From contig LWCA01000011.1 in the NCBI GenBank assembly GCA_001642005.1, forward strand, positions 27,475-91,474: a stretch of DNA of 64,000 nucleotides, given 5' to 3'. A program made the position numbers and the translations under genes. The DNA is from Intoshia linei. Lineage: Eukaryota; Orthonectida; Rhopaluridae. Under the pieces are notes generated by a model that did no database searches, was not told where the DNA came from, and saw only the letters and a list, made by a program, of their open reading frames with translations. Of the stretch, positions 36,660-48,100 are shown piece after piece (positions within the stretch are counted from its first letter, which is position 1; every line of letters begins with the position of its first letter).

Positions 36660-37838
36660 TTATTTTGAATTAATTATATTCTTTGCTTGTAAATAGAGAG
36701 GTCTGTCAATCATGGCATCTTTTTCCACAATTACACCCTGTTAAAATGTTATATTTTATAAAACATAAATTACATCAGATTCAGGTGCTTCGTATTTGCT
36801 TATCACGCTCTTCGCCCAAAAAATGTCATCTTCCGTATACCCGTAGGAAGTATTTGAAACATCGACTTGAGCGGGGTGAATCAGTTGCATCCCATCAAAT
36901 CCCAAATTTCTACTACCTTCTGAAAAATTGGCCAACCCTTGTAGATCTAGTGATGTAAACTTAGAAAATGTGACTCTATAAATGTAAACCTTTAAATTTA
37001 GGGTAGACCATATCAATAGCGTTTAAATTAAATGCTTTGGCCACCATAATAAAATATTGTCTATGAAATGCTAAATTAGATTCGTCAGATTTGGTAAAAC
37101 GTCTGTGAATTCCTAAACTAATGAATATTTTATAAATCTAAAAGAACCCAAAGATATCGAAAAATCGTCAGATCCAAAAACGATAGCTTCAATGTTACAC
37201 ATGCAATTTTGCATTTGTTTGAGTCTAAGGAAAATATTGTTCAAATTTAGCAAAGATTTCGCGCTTTCAATGGTGAGAATAACCGGTATGGAATTCCTAG
37301 GTACTTGCACGCTATATTTTGAAACAAATTCTTGAATCTATATTTGGTTGATTAAAAAAGACTAGAAAGGTTAGAAAAACCATTATGAGATCTTTGATAT
37401 TTTCAAATTTTGGTACGACCAATCCACCAATTGTCATATTTTGCAGACACTGAAAATCTTTTTCAATCATTTCAAGGGAATGAGAATTGATACGCACGTA
37501 AATGTTTCTCATATTGAGAGTTTTATTGAAAACTTTTAAATTTTTATTTAACAAATTTCTACCTAAATCCTAATTTTTAGTTTGTAAACTGAAAATAAAA
37601 CTTTTGATTCGAAATTCAAAGCGTCTTCTAAATCTAAAACGATGCGTTTGCATTTCGTATTGACTTGTTTGACTTTATTCAGTTTACTTTGAGAATTACA
37701 CGGGATATACAGAAATGATTTGATTCGATCATTGCATCCAAAACTAACCATCGACCGAGATATAGTAACAAAACTATTAAATAAATTTTTCGACCTCAAT
37801 TTTAACATAAATTTTAATGCAATATTCTTTTTATGCAT
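36660..37838 (-). CDS. CLYBL: Citramalyl-CoA lyase, mitochondrial (CLYBL)
   Basis: Six exons (37838-37602, 37569-37381, 37337-37148, 37112-36990, 36946-36774, 36737-36660) join to 329 aa (human 340). The N-terminus MHKKNIALKFMLKLRSKNLF is basic with hydroxyls, as in a mitochondrial import signal. The TIM-barrel motifs are present: FLYIPCNS, VLDLEDAL (metal/substrate acids), the Arg of YVRINSHS, VVPKFEN, VFGSDDFSISLG, and GFDGMQLIHPAQV. The C-terminus IVEKDAMIDRPLYLQAKNI matches the lid region. The enzyme splits citramalyl-CoA to pyruvate and acetyl-CoA in the itaconate pathway and protects vitamin B12. Introns are 32-43 bp. The first ATG gives the best transit peptide. AATAAA follows the stop closely. 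It shares a 109-bp divergent spacer with the RBR ligase gene. Confidence 0.93.
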
Positions 37839-37947
37839 AGTTATCTGGGAAACCAATTATATAATTAATTGAGTTTTCATAAGGCGTTTGCCAGGTAATA
37901 AAGTTTAAAAATTTCAAACTAGTTTTGTATAATTCAATATTCTAAAA
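37839..37947. promoter_or_regulatory. Divergent promoter region CLYBL / RBR ligase
   Basis: Only 109 bp separate the two start codons, so both transcripts must start here or overlap. A tttcccag just 6 nt before the CLYBL ATG (minus strand) could be a splice acceptor. No other motif recognised. Confidence 0.4.
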
Positions 37948-40900
37948 ATGAAAAATCAGACAGAAGATGAAAAAATATTGTTGCAAACCATACCACCACT
38001 CGAAGAATTGAATATTCCAGATACATCAGATAAAAAACCGGAAACTATTCCAGAAAATGAAACAAAAAGTGTTAGTTCTAATTCAAATACATGTGTTATC
38101 GACGTTGATTCTAAAAGTATCGTAAATACGGTAAAAAAGACTGAAACTGAAAATACATTACAAAATTATCCGCAGTATGTTCCATATGTTTATCCCTCAG
38201 ATGAAGTTAGATTCAATATCATGCAATCAAATTCCTTTGAATTTGCTACAATGTTAAATTCTGTTACTAAAAATTCTCGATCAAAGTCAGAAGTTGAAAT
38301 TGTAGAGCTCTTACCAGCGGTAAGTGATGTTACTACCTTACAGGCATGCCCTATTTGCATTATACCTGTTCGAAACCCAAAATCTCAACTGTTTGGTTAC
38401 AAATGTCATCATTATATGTGCATCCGTTGCTGGCAAACATATTTTTTATCTAAACTTAACGAAAACGATGTAGAACTAATGTGCCATTCTTGCAAATTGT
38501 TGATTATTGAACCCATGCTTATTGAATTTCTCGATTACATGAGAAATTTTTACAAAGAAACTGATCCAATGAGTGAACTTCATCTCTTTACTAGCTTGAA
38601 AAACCCACATGGATTTCTGCAAAGATATCGTGACGCTTGTTTAAAAATCGGTCTTTATTCTATTCCAAATATCCGATTTTGTCCTGCACCAGATTGCAAG
38701 TATGTTTTTATTGATATATGGATTAGAGCTCTGCACGGGCCGACATTTTCGGATTTAAGTTGCCTGGGTAACTCCTTTCAATTTTTATAATCCCTATACC
38801 TATCTATATTGTTTAATTAATTACGATCAGTAGATCATGTCCAGTATCCTCTCATTTTCGATATATTAACGGTTACACATAGCCTGTAACGATGTACAAT
38901 TAGTATCAAAACTAAAAATCAATTTTGATTATACAGACTAATTTTTCGTTAACGGAATTTTTTATAAATAATGTATACATTAAAAAATTAGTTACCAATT
39001 GGGGTTCAAAATTATATTCCTGGGGTATGTGAAATTCAAATAAAATATAGAAAAATTTTTAATATTTATTACAGTTTCTAGATTTATCCCAAAGCCCCGG
39101 AGACCGCCACATTATTATTTCAAAAATCTCAGTTTGAACCCACCATTAATAAAATTTAATAAAAAAAACTATTTCAATCCTCAAGGAAAAATTGACTTTT
39201 TCCTGTTTTTTTTTGAAAAATCCGATTTTACCAACCCTTAAGGGAAATACCCTTTTTCCAATATTTTTTTGAAAAATTTGGTTTTACTGAAACTTATGAA
39301 AAATATCCACTTCCCCATTCTGGGTCAAATCAAGTCGAATCAAATATTTTTTTTAATTTTCGGACTGTTAATTATTTCGCATTTTACGTTTTAATAAAAT
39401 ATTTCGGAAAAAAAAATATATGAATACTAAAGTGCTTTTTTGACCGTGAAGGCGTCACTTATTCGGATTGAAATTATTTGTGTGTGTTAACAGGATACAA
39501 CTGTACCACCTCTAAATTTTTTTAAATTCTAGTGCTGTTTTCATTAAAAAAATGGTAATTTGTGGTTTTGGCCCTGAAGATATATTTTTTTAAATTCTCT
39601 AACTTGTTTGATTTTAAAAATAAGGACAATGGGGCTTTTTGATCCGTAATGTGAATTTGGCAGGTTCAAATTTATCTTACTAACACCTGTGGAAAAAACT
39701 GTAATAAAAAATAGAAAAAATGTGAACTTTATAAAATTGTAAGACACAAACAAAGCATATTATATAAGTAAGGATATGTTATGTATATAAAACTATTTTT
39801 GTCTGTTATTGTTTATTTCAATAAATAACAATTCGACAATATTAACAAACACAAATTCCAAGTCAGATTTTTACGGTAGAGAAATTAAGATAAATTTCAA
39901 TCTCAGAAACTCACAGCTTACTGGTCAAAAACCACAATTATTCTTTTTTGAAAATTAAATTAATTCTAGAATTTAACAAAATATACTTGATACAAATTTT
40001 AAAATCATGAATATTATCATAACTTTAAAATTCAAAAAAATATATCTTCAGGTCCAAAACACTAAATTATCGTTTTTTCAAAAAATGAAAATAGTCCTAG
40101 AATTTTATTTTTTCTGAACTTTAAGCTATTTATGAAAACTTTTAGGATTCTACTGTTTTTACTTATTGCTACGATTATACATTCATTCTATAATAAATTT
40201 AAAAACTTGGATCACAAATTTCTTTACACAAATGTAATTAACAAAACATAATTAAGTGGGAGTAATTCACGTTAAATTAAAAGTTACTGTGAAATGAAAG
40301 GTCCATGGTGAAACGAATTTGGGATCCACTCTTTTAAAGGATTGATAATCGTAAATGTAGCATTGTTAAGTAAGATTTTAGTATTGAATTTATTAGTATA
40401 TAACAGAAAATCTAGTAGTTATATTTTATTTTGATAATACATTTTAAGGGTTATTCTATGCTTACTTTGTAAATATAATGTATATAGTTATGCTGTCGTT
40501 GTTGATAATGTTAAAAAATGTCCAACAGTAACATGTGCAATCGAAACGTGCAAAACAGTATTTTGTTCGATATGCCGTGACATTGAACATAAAGGAGTGA
40601 CATGCAGAGAATTTTACCTCAAAAAATTTCCTGATGAAAAACCTGATTGCTTTGAAAATCTAAAGGCTTGTCCCAACTGTCATATTCCTGTATTGAAAAT
40701 GGAAGACGGTTCTTGCAATCACATGTTGTGTGATTATTGCAAAAAACGATTTTGCTGGTTGTGTCTTACCCCTGCTAATGATATGCACTTTTTCAGGTAA
40801 CTATTTTTTTGTATGTTTAAATATAATTATAGTCCTACTGGTTGCACCCTATGGGGAAAAAAAACTTGGTCCAACAAAAAGATTGGTCTCGTGTCTACTC

Positions 40901-41481
40901 TTATTCTCGTATTCGCTCCTGTTGCAATTACATTACTATGCGCTCTATCTATACCTTTTTTGCTCTTGATTATACCAATCTTTACCGCAACTCACGTAAT
41001 TTTTCTAATTATAATAAATAAATCATTGGGAGTCCCAACAATCTTAAAAGTTTTCTTAGAGCCAAAATCCATATGGATCAGTTCTAAGTCTAAATCAAGA
41101 ATTAAATAGTTTATAATTCTAAAAATTAAATGGATTCATTTCATCACATTATAAATACACTTGATTACTTTTAGTTTGGACCATCTATTACAATGAAATC
41201 ACCACGCCAAAAAATTTTTAGAAAAATTCTATTGGTAGTTGCATCTATTCTCGCTTCCCCGTTTGCTACAATGTGCATAATTGGTATTATTGTTTTATTT
41301 CATGTTTATTTGTTTAGTAATTGCATTTCCCCTGCTCTTTGTGTACATATATATTTTTGTACCTCACACTTTACTAAAGAATCGAAATCAAAATAAAACT
41401 GACCAAGCTAGCAATTTTATATTCACAGACAACCCAAAAGATCCAAGTAAATATAAACGTATTCGTGTATATAATATTTAG
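37948..41481 (+). CDS. RNF19-like RBR E3 ubiquitin ligase
   Basis: Exons 37948-38699, 40488-40796, 40833-about 41087, about 41222-41283, 41318-41481; about 510 aa. An acidic Ser/Thr-rich N-terminus precedes RING1 (from residue 133: CPIC, CHHYMCIRC, CHSC). The IBR reads CPAPDCNYAV, CPTVTC, CKTVFCSIC. RING2 reads CPNC, then DGSCNHMLCDYC and FCWLC; the Cys of GSCNHM (about 326) is the catalytic thioester Cys of RBR ligases. After SPTGCTLWGKKTWS come at least two membrane helices, as in RNF19A/B. These ligases act on ER and other membranes; the substrate is unknown. The 1788-bp first intron holds R2 and two R1 copies. The third junction is uncertain: an intron of 134 bp from 41088, or one from about 41029 to 41174, both restore frame. 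Confidence 0.82.
39073..39330. mobile_element. R2 family copy in the RBR ligase intron
   Basis: Starts cagtttctagatttatccca, then aaagccccggagacc. It continues with ccaccattaataaaatttaa, cctcaaggaaaaattgactt and accaacccttaagggaaata, each with a counterpart at 53574-53900 in the same order. Tandem 29-30 bp sub-units are recognisable. Confidence 0.6.
39345..40130. repeat. Two R1 copies tail-to-tail in one intron
   Basis: 39345-39773 is R1 on the plus strand (ttttcggactgttaattatt, gcttttttgaccgtgaaggc, gtgttaacaggatacaactg). 39786-40130 is R1 on the minus strand (agataaatttcaatctcaga, gtccaaaacactaaattatc). Their 3' ends face each other across about a dozen bases, so the transcript could fold into a long imperfect hairpin. 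Confidence 0.7.
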
Positions 41482-42151
41482 ATCGCATAATAACCACAGC
41501 CAAAGATGGGAACATACCAGAAAACTTTTTGTATGTTCCATATTATAGGTAATGTATAGACATGTAATTAATGTAAATTATGATAATTTGATATGCAGTT
41601 TTTAAATAATTTTCTCAAAGAGCTGATAAAATTTGTTCGAATTGATAGAAAATTTTATTTAAAAAATTTAACAAGGGTAAAATAGTTAAGGGTTATGCAC
41701 GAAAATGATTGAAACCAGCTGATATATACTAAGGGTAATTATATTGCGCCTTCTAAAAAAGAAAATGAAATAATTTTTTTGAGTATTAAATATAACAGCC
41801 TTCATCAATTTTTTTAAATCGCCCTTCAGAATTAATTTGATGAGTTATTTTTAAATTTAATTGCATTGAATTAAAATAGAAACGTTTTTGATTCTTGAGA
41901 ACCCGTAAAAAAAATGTTGCGATGTATCATGAATGCATGAAATGATGCATCAGCACAAAAGCAAGATAAGTATAATTTTTTTATGGTTCATAAAATTAAC
42001 CGAAAATTTTTCCTTGCCAATTAATAAAGATTAATTACTAAATTTAGAACAACTCAAATGCTACACGATGCAATAATAAATTTAGGAAACCAAAAAAAAA
42101 GAGTTTCATCATGATTATCATTTTAAAAAATTGTATAATTTTAATTTTTAA
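41482..42151. other. Spacer between convergent RBR ligase and TAMM41 genes
   Basis: No exon or repeat recognised. Confidence 0.35.
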
Positions 42152-43175
42152 TCATTGGCTGTTCATAAACTTGTTCATTTTGCGTATGATGTATCGAATA
42201 CTTATTGACGGTTTTACGGTAATTGAACATTTGATTGCTAAATTTGGTAAAGGAAAGTTAAAAAAAGTTACCTTGAGAAATACTGGACCAAAAAACACGT
42301 TTTTGTAAAATTTTGTTAAATTGAGGTATAAATGATTTTTTAGTGTATAATTCCTGCAAAATAGGCTCAATGGTGTATTTCAAGTATTCATTAAGTTTGC
42401 TTGATTTAATAATAGTAATAGTGTGTTTATCTTCATCGATAAATATATCGTTTGGTAAGGTATCAGATAAAATCTTAAAATAAGGTTGATATATATCTAC
42501 AAATTTGGAATACGATCCATTAATAATTTTTTCCACTTTTTTTGTATCTTCAGCAAAGTAGGTTCTTACGTCTCCGCCATAAGATAAATTTGATATTCTT
42601 TGGAATATATTTCGAAATAAAAATGTATTTTCTTTTTCTATACTGAGCATCAAAATTGCTGTAGATAACGCCATAAATCTATTTCTATGAATAGCAAAAG
42701 ATAAATCGCACTTTTGTATATTAACGGGTTTGTCAACATTGAATTGGTGCAAGTCAAGGTTTTTAATTTGTGGTGTACTATACAACATTTCAATTGGTTT
42801 ATGAAACCTACCACTAATATACATGTTCTTCCATAAAAGTAGATCATCTTTGAAAGAATTGCTATCGATAACACCATATTTAATGGAATGTCCGAGGAAT
42901 TGAGATCCGGTATTGAAATAAACCTTTTCACCGCATCTCTGAAGCGTACTAATTAATTTTGGTCCAAATAGTTTCATTAAACCAGAATAATGTTGGTGAT
43001 TTTGTTGAATGTTTTCTTTGTGCCAAGATAATGAATCATTTACGCATATCATCATATCAATCATTTTTTCTTCAACCTTACTGTTTTGTTGGAAAAATCC
43101 AGATCCATATCCGCATATTAAATTTGTGTTTGTTTTTGGAAAAATTTTTACTATTTCTCTCCTAAAAATGTTCAT
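42152..43175 (-). CDS. TAMM41: Mitochondrial phosphatidate cytidylyltransferase (TAMM41)
   Basis: Two exons (43175-42272 and 42237-42152; 34-bp intron) give 329 aa, close to the human protein. The nucleotidyltransferase motif CGYGSGFF is at residues 21-28. IDMMICVNDSLSWHKENIQQ, HYSGLMKLFGPK, IKYGVIDSNSF, LLLWKNMYISGRFHKP and SYGGDVRTYFAED follow, all hallmarks of the family. It makes CDP-diacylglycerol on the matrix side of the inner membrane, the first step to cardiolipin. The C-terminal exon supplies KCSITVKPSISIRYIIRK, matching the family's conserved end. The N-terminus (MNIFRREIVKIFPK) starts almost at the conserved core and gives no strong import signal. The ATG lies 130 bp from the divergent CSTF2 start. 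Confidence 0.94.
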
Positions 43176-43305
43176 TTTTCAAATAATGTACTAACTCAAA
43201 GTTCCGTATCCTTGATCAATACGTTTATCTATGGAGATAATATTAAATTGATTGAAACTTTACTGTTACTTTTAAATTGATTCGATTCATTAATTTTACA
43301 AAATA
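43176..43305. promoter_or_regulatory. Divergent promoter region TAMM41 / CSTF2
   Basis: 130 bp between opposite start codons; both genes must be driven from here. No motif recognised with confidence. Confidence 0.4.
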
Positions 43306-44991
43306 ATGGCAGAAACACAGCAAATGAGATCAGTTTTTGGTAATTTTGTAATTTGATAATATTGTATTGATATTTAGTTGGTAATATTCCATATGATGCC
43401 ACAGAAGACCAAATGCGTAATATATTTAGTTCAGCTGGTGTTGTCACCAATTTTAGGTAATTATTAAATTTTTATGCCTAAAATATATGTAGATATTTAA
43501 TTTTTTTGATTCATGTTTAATTAATAAATTTTATTTTCGATTTTTCATGCGGATATTAGCTTAGTATTTTTATTTCAACTATGGAGTCATTTAATTGTTT
43601 TAGTCTCTTCTACATACCCAAACGTAGCTTTCAAAGATTTTTAGTGGCTTAGTGAAGCCAAAAAGTCTTTAAAATGAGATATTGTTAACGATGCATTAAC
43701 ATTTTATATTTAGAATTGTGTTTGATCGCGACACTGGGAAGCCAAAGGGTTATGGATTTTGTGAATACCAAGACGTCGAAACGGCACAGAGTGCTGTAAG
43801 AAATTTTCGTAATTTACAATTTAATGGCAGACCCCTCCGAATTGGATTTGCTACCGGATGTCAAAATAACAATAACGATATGTCTGGTTTAAAGTTGAAG
43901 ACTAATATTTATTTAATTATATTTAGGTCACCACAAAAATTTAACCCCTGAGGTATTAAAACATTTTAATGTCCAATTTTGATAATTTAGGGACAATATG
44001 GAGCACGCGTGGAACCTGAAATGATCCATCACGCCATTTCTAAGACTGTTTCATCTTTACCACCAGAACAAATGTTTGAATTAATGAAACAAATGAAAGT
44101 ATTGATTGTATTTGCTCATGTAATTATCTTATTAGTTGTGTATCCAGAATAATCCAATGGAGGCACGAAATTTGTTAGTCAATAATCCACAATTAGCGTA
44201 TGCTTTATTGCAAGCTCAAGTTATAATGAAAATTGTTGATCCGAAAGTGGCTTTGGTAAATACGTTAAAATTATAATATTTATTTTGAAGAATATGCTGC
44301 ATCGTACGAGTGACAGTGTTCCATTTACTCAATATGCTGAGCAAGTAATTTTCATTTTTGTTTATCCTATTAGAATTTTAGTTACCAGCCCAATCTAATC
44401 CCAATCCTACATATCCAAATCCAGGTACACTTTTGGTACATTTAATGTATATTTTTTAGGAATTTCTCGTAGAGAACCAATGTATGATAATCCACAAATT
44501 CCGATCAATACTACTCCTGTCGCTATCAACCCTGTTCAAGCAAATGATCCATATGTAACTCGTGTTTCTTCTCAAGCATACAATAAGGTGTCACCCATGC
44601 CTGGGCATAGACCAAATCCTATCGAATCAAATAATTCTGATGTCAACAGAGACAGAGACCCTCGTATTTACAGATCTCATCAAGGAGATAGAGAAACTAT
44701 TTATCGACATAGTGTGGCACCAATGAAACGGCAAAATGACGAACTTGGTCCACAACCATTCTCGGTTTATTATGCACATTATTATGATTTATATCGTTTA
44801 GAGACCCAGAGTTGAAAGAAACCAAAATGTGCAACCAGAACACGTAAAAACATTTAAAATTATGTTTTAATCCATTTTAGTCAGAACTTTTGTCTCGTGT
44901 TCTAAGTATGACAGAAGAAGAAATAAGGCTACTTCCAGTAGATCAAAAACAAAGCATTATGTCTTTACGAAGCAGTTATCATGCTAAATAG
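43306..44991 (+). CDS. CSTF2: Cleavage stimulation factor 64 kDa subunit (CSTF2)
   Basis: Eleven exons (43306-43339, 43378-43456, 43714-43886, 43929-43954, 43991-44098, 44148-44255, 44291-44344, 44382-44424, 44460-44764, 44802-44843, 44881-44991) join to 360 aa. An RRM fills residues 8-90 ([22 protein letters not shown]). The hinge that binds CSTF3/symplekin follows ([34 protein letters not shown]). A Pro/Asn-rich middle leads to the C-terminal domain ([20 protein letters not shown]) that contacts PCF11. CstF-64 binds the GU-rich element downstream of poly(A) sites in the nucleus. The vertebrate Gly/Pro stretches and MEARA/G pentapeptide repeats are absent, explaining the short length. Introns are 35-49 bp except the second (257 bp). 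The pyruvate kinase start is only 162 bp after the stop, same strand. Confidence 0.95.
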
Positions 44992-45153
44992 TTGAAATGA
45001 ACTAGTTTTAATAAATTCATTTTCATTTATTTCATTGATTATATTATCATACTTTTACTTTCAATACTCTTATTCTGATCTAAATTCTGCATGAGTGTCA
45101 GGGTTAGTATAATTTATTAATTTAACTTTATTAAATTTTTGAGACTTAAAAAC

Positions 45154-48100
45154 ATGTTCGAATATGAAGTAAAATGTATGTTTTCAAGTTTTAATATTTA
45201 GAAAAATCAACAATTGTCTGCATATGCCAACAGTTATTTGGAATCAATGTGCAATTTGCAAATTATGTCGGAGTCTTTCGAGAGCAGACAGACTGGAATT
45301 GTTTGTACCATTGGTAAGAATTTTATGTAATATCGTTGATAAATTTCGTCTTTTGCATTTAAATTAGTCACTTTAAGGTCATTTAATCCATAATTGTCGA
45401 TTTTTTTTAAAAGTTGTAATGAGGAATTATTTTTTGCATTTCTATTTCAAAAAATATAAGTATGCGTCACTCAATTTTTAAAATAATAATCTGGTCTATT
45501 AGATAATTTAGAACTTTTCATCAAAGTTAAAAAATATTTAGAGATTCCATATATTGATCTTGTTTCAGTTTAGATGTCAAATATCAAATTCTCAAAATTT
45601 CGCTGATAAAAAAAGACTACAACTTTGTTTTGTAACCACATATTTTTGTGATTTCATATTTTATATGAATTATAACACGTGAAAACATTACATATAATTT
45701 ATATGATATAAAGCGCCATTTTTAGTCAAAATTGAAAAGTTTTCAAGCAAAAATAAGTATTATATACACCAGTTATGGAGCCTTTAAATGTGGACAATAT
45801 TTATTTATCTTTATTCCTCAATCGTGTAGACATCAGTAGCGGATCTAGATGTGGTGCAGTGGCTGCTATACCATTGGTGTGACAAATGTGCCCTAAAATA
45901 TTTTAATTTGTGTATTAACATTGTGCAAATTTATAGGATCCATCGTTTACGTTTTATGTATATAGTGAATATAATAAATAATAATGATCATTAATCTATG
46001 TATTATTTTTTATACTAATAACATCAGTTTAAATTAAATTATTGGACTTAACTTTGTTCATAATCGAAAGAGAACCTGCCGAAAATGTCGATTTTGATGC
46101 AGTTGAATCTTCAATATTGAAAAATTCAGTAGAATAAGAACTAGAAAAAAATATAAATTATTATTATAGATAGAAACATTTAATAAACATAATATACAAT
46201 TCCCATTTATATACATTATATGCGTTTGCCCTCCCCCCCTGGCTGAAAATCCTAGATCCGCCACTGGTAGAAATCCGATCCATCAGTACAAATGTTATTT
46301 AAATAATTACATCATATTAGTGTACCAAAAAGCTATCTTTGATTATTAACGAGTTGATGTATGACTAAAAAATCTTATTACTTTGAAGCTGAAATTTGTA
46401 TTTAACTCGTCAATCAAAAACAAATATATCTGCTTACTTTGTCACCATTTAATGGATTTAAATTAAATTACGTTTCATTCCTTTTAACCTTTATGTATAG
46501 ATATATCAATGTCACGTTTAATTTATTGTGAGAATGACATACATTATCAAATTATTGTAATAAATTTCAGCAATTGAGAATGTTTGCAATATAAAAATAC
46601 TTAATCTACATTTCTCATCCATGAAAAATTAATTAAAAAAAACTCCACTTTTTATTTTGTATATTGCTTTGTATAAACATACAACTGTAAATCCCCAAAG
46701 TGAGTCACAAATATATATATATACTATTAGTCTAATAGTGAGTGTTTTCAATTACCTGTTAGTAACAAGTTGTTACTGTTATTCAAGTTTTTAAAGAATC
46801 CACTCATATAACCAATAATTATCTTAAAAAAACTGTGATACTTTTGTATGTTATTTTAGGTATGTATTTTAAGGATTTTAACACTTTAATCATATGACAG
46901 AATAATTTTTGTCCTTAAAAAATAATTGTTAGATTATATGTGTTGTGAAATAAAATTCGAAAAATCTCCCCCAAGGGGGCGATTCGACCACCGTTGAGAA
47001 CCTATTTTAAACTGAAATAAACTATTCTGATTATAACTACAATTTAGTGCAGGGATTCTTACACTTTTTTCACGGCGAATCATTAAAGTGAAATGACTAG
47101 ACCACATTAAAAAAAATATGTAAAAAACGTAATGGGAGTAACTCCTAATTAGTAAAAATTTTTCTAAAACGATTTTGGCGAATCAGCATTTGGGAAACTG
47201 GTTTAGTGGATGGTCCCTCCTATGAATGTAACTTCGAACTGTAACATTTAAATAACTCAAACTAATGTAATTTGAGTAATATATACAATCTTTTACGGAT
47301 CCATATTATAATCCGTGAATTACATGGATTTATGTGGACCCATTTGGCAAACGTTGTTTGAAATTCTAATACACTTAAGATATTATTGACCTTGTGTATT
47401 CGAATTTTTCCAGCACTATACTGCCTAGCCAATTTATTTACAATGTTAACCCCCGAGTCTTGGAAATTATTTCCTTTTGTTGAATCAAAATGTACATTTG
47501 TGAATTTTGTATTTAGGACCTGTCAGCCGAGATGTAGAAAAGCTTATTCAGCTAATGAAAGCAGGAATGACCATTGCGAGAATGAATTTTTCCCATGGAA
47601 CACATGACGTTACATTTGAATTTTTTAATATATATTTATTTTAGTACCACCGTGAAACGATTAATAATGTCAGAGTTGCTGCTGCAAGGTTTGGTAGACC
47701 AATAGCAATTGCCTTAGATACAAAAGGACCTGAAATTAGAACGGGTATTTTAAAAGGAGTAAGACTTTTTAATTCGATAATACTAATTCTTGATATGATT
47801 GGATAATGGTACAATTTACTCACATGGATTTTAGGGCGTAAACACAGAAGTAATTTTAACAGCAAATTCGAGAGTCAAAATTCACACCGATAACAGTATG
47901 ATGGAAAAATGTGATGAATCTAACATTTGGTTGGATTATAAAAACATAACTAAAGTTGTAAATATTGGAGATTGTATTTATGTGGACGACGGTATCATGA
48001 CTTTACGCGTTGAAAAAAAAGGTTGCTTTTAAATAGTGATTATGTATATGTATTTAAAGATAACACTACATTGGATTGTACAGTAGTTGGCCCAGGAAGG

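Noticed and set aside
38700-38790. C-terminal extension of the RBR ligase first exon to a stop at 38790
   Set aside because: It would end the protein in mid-IBR; splicing at 38699 to 40488 restores the conserved Cys pattern.
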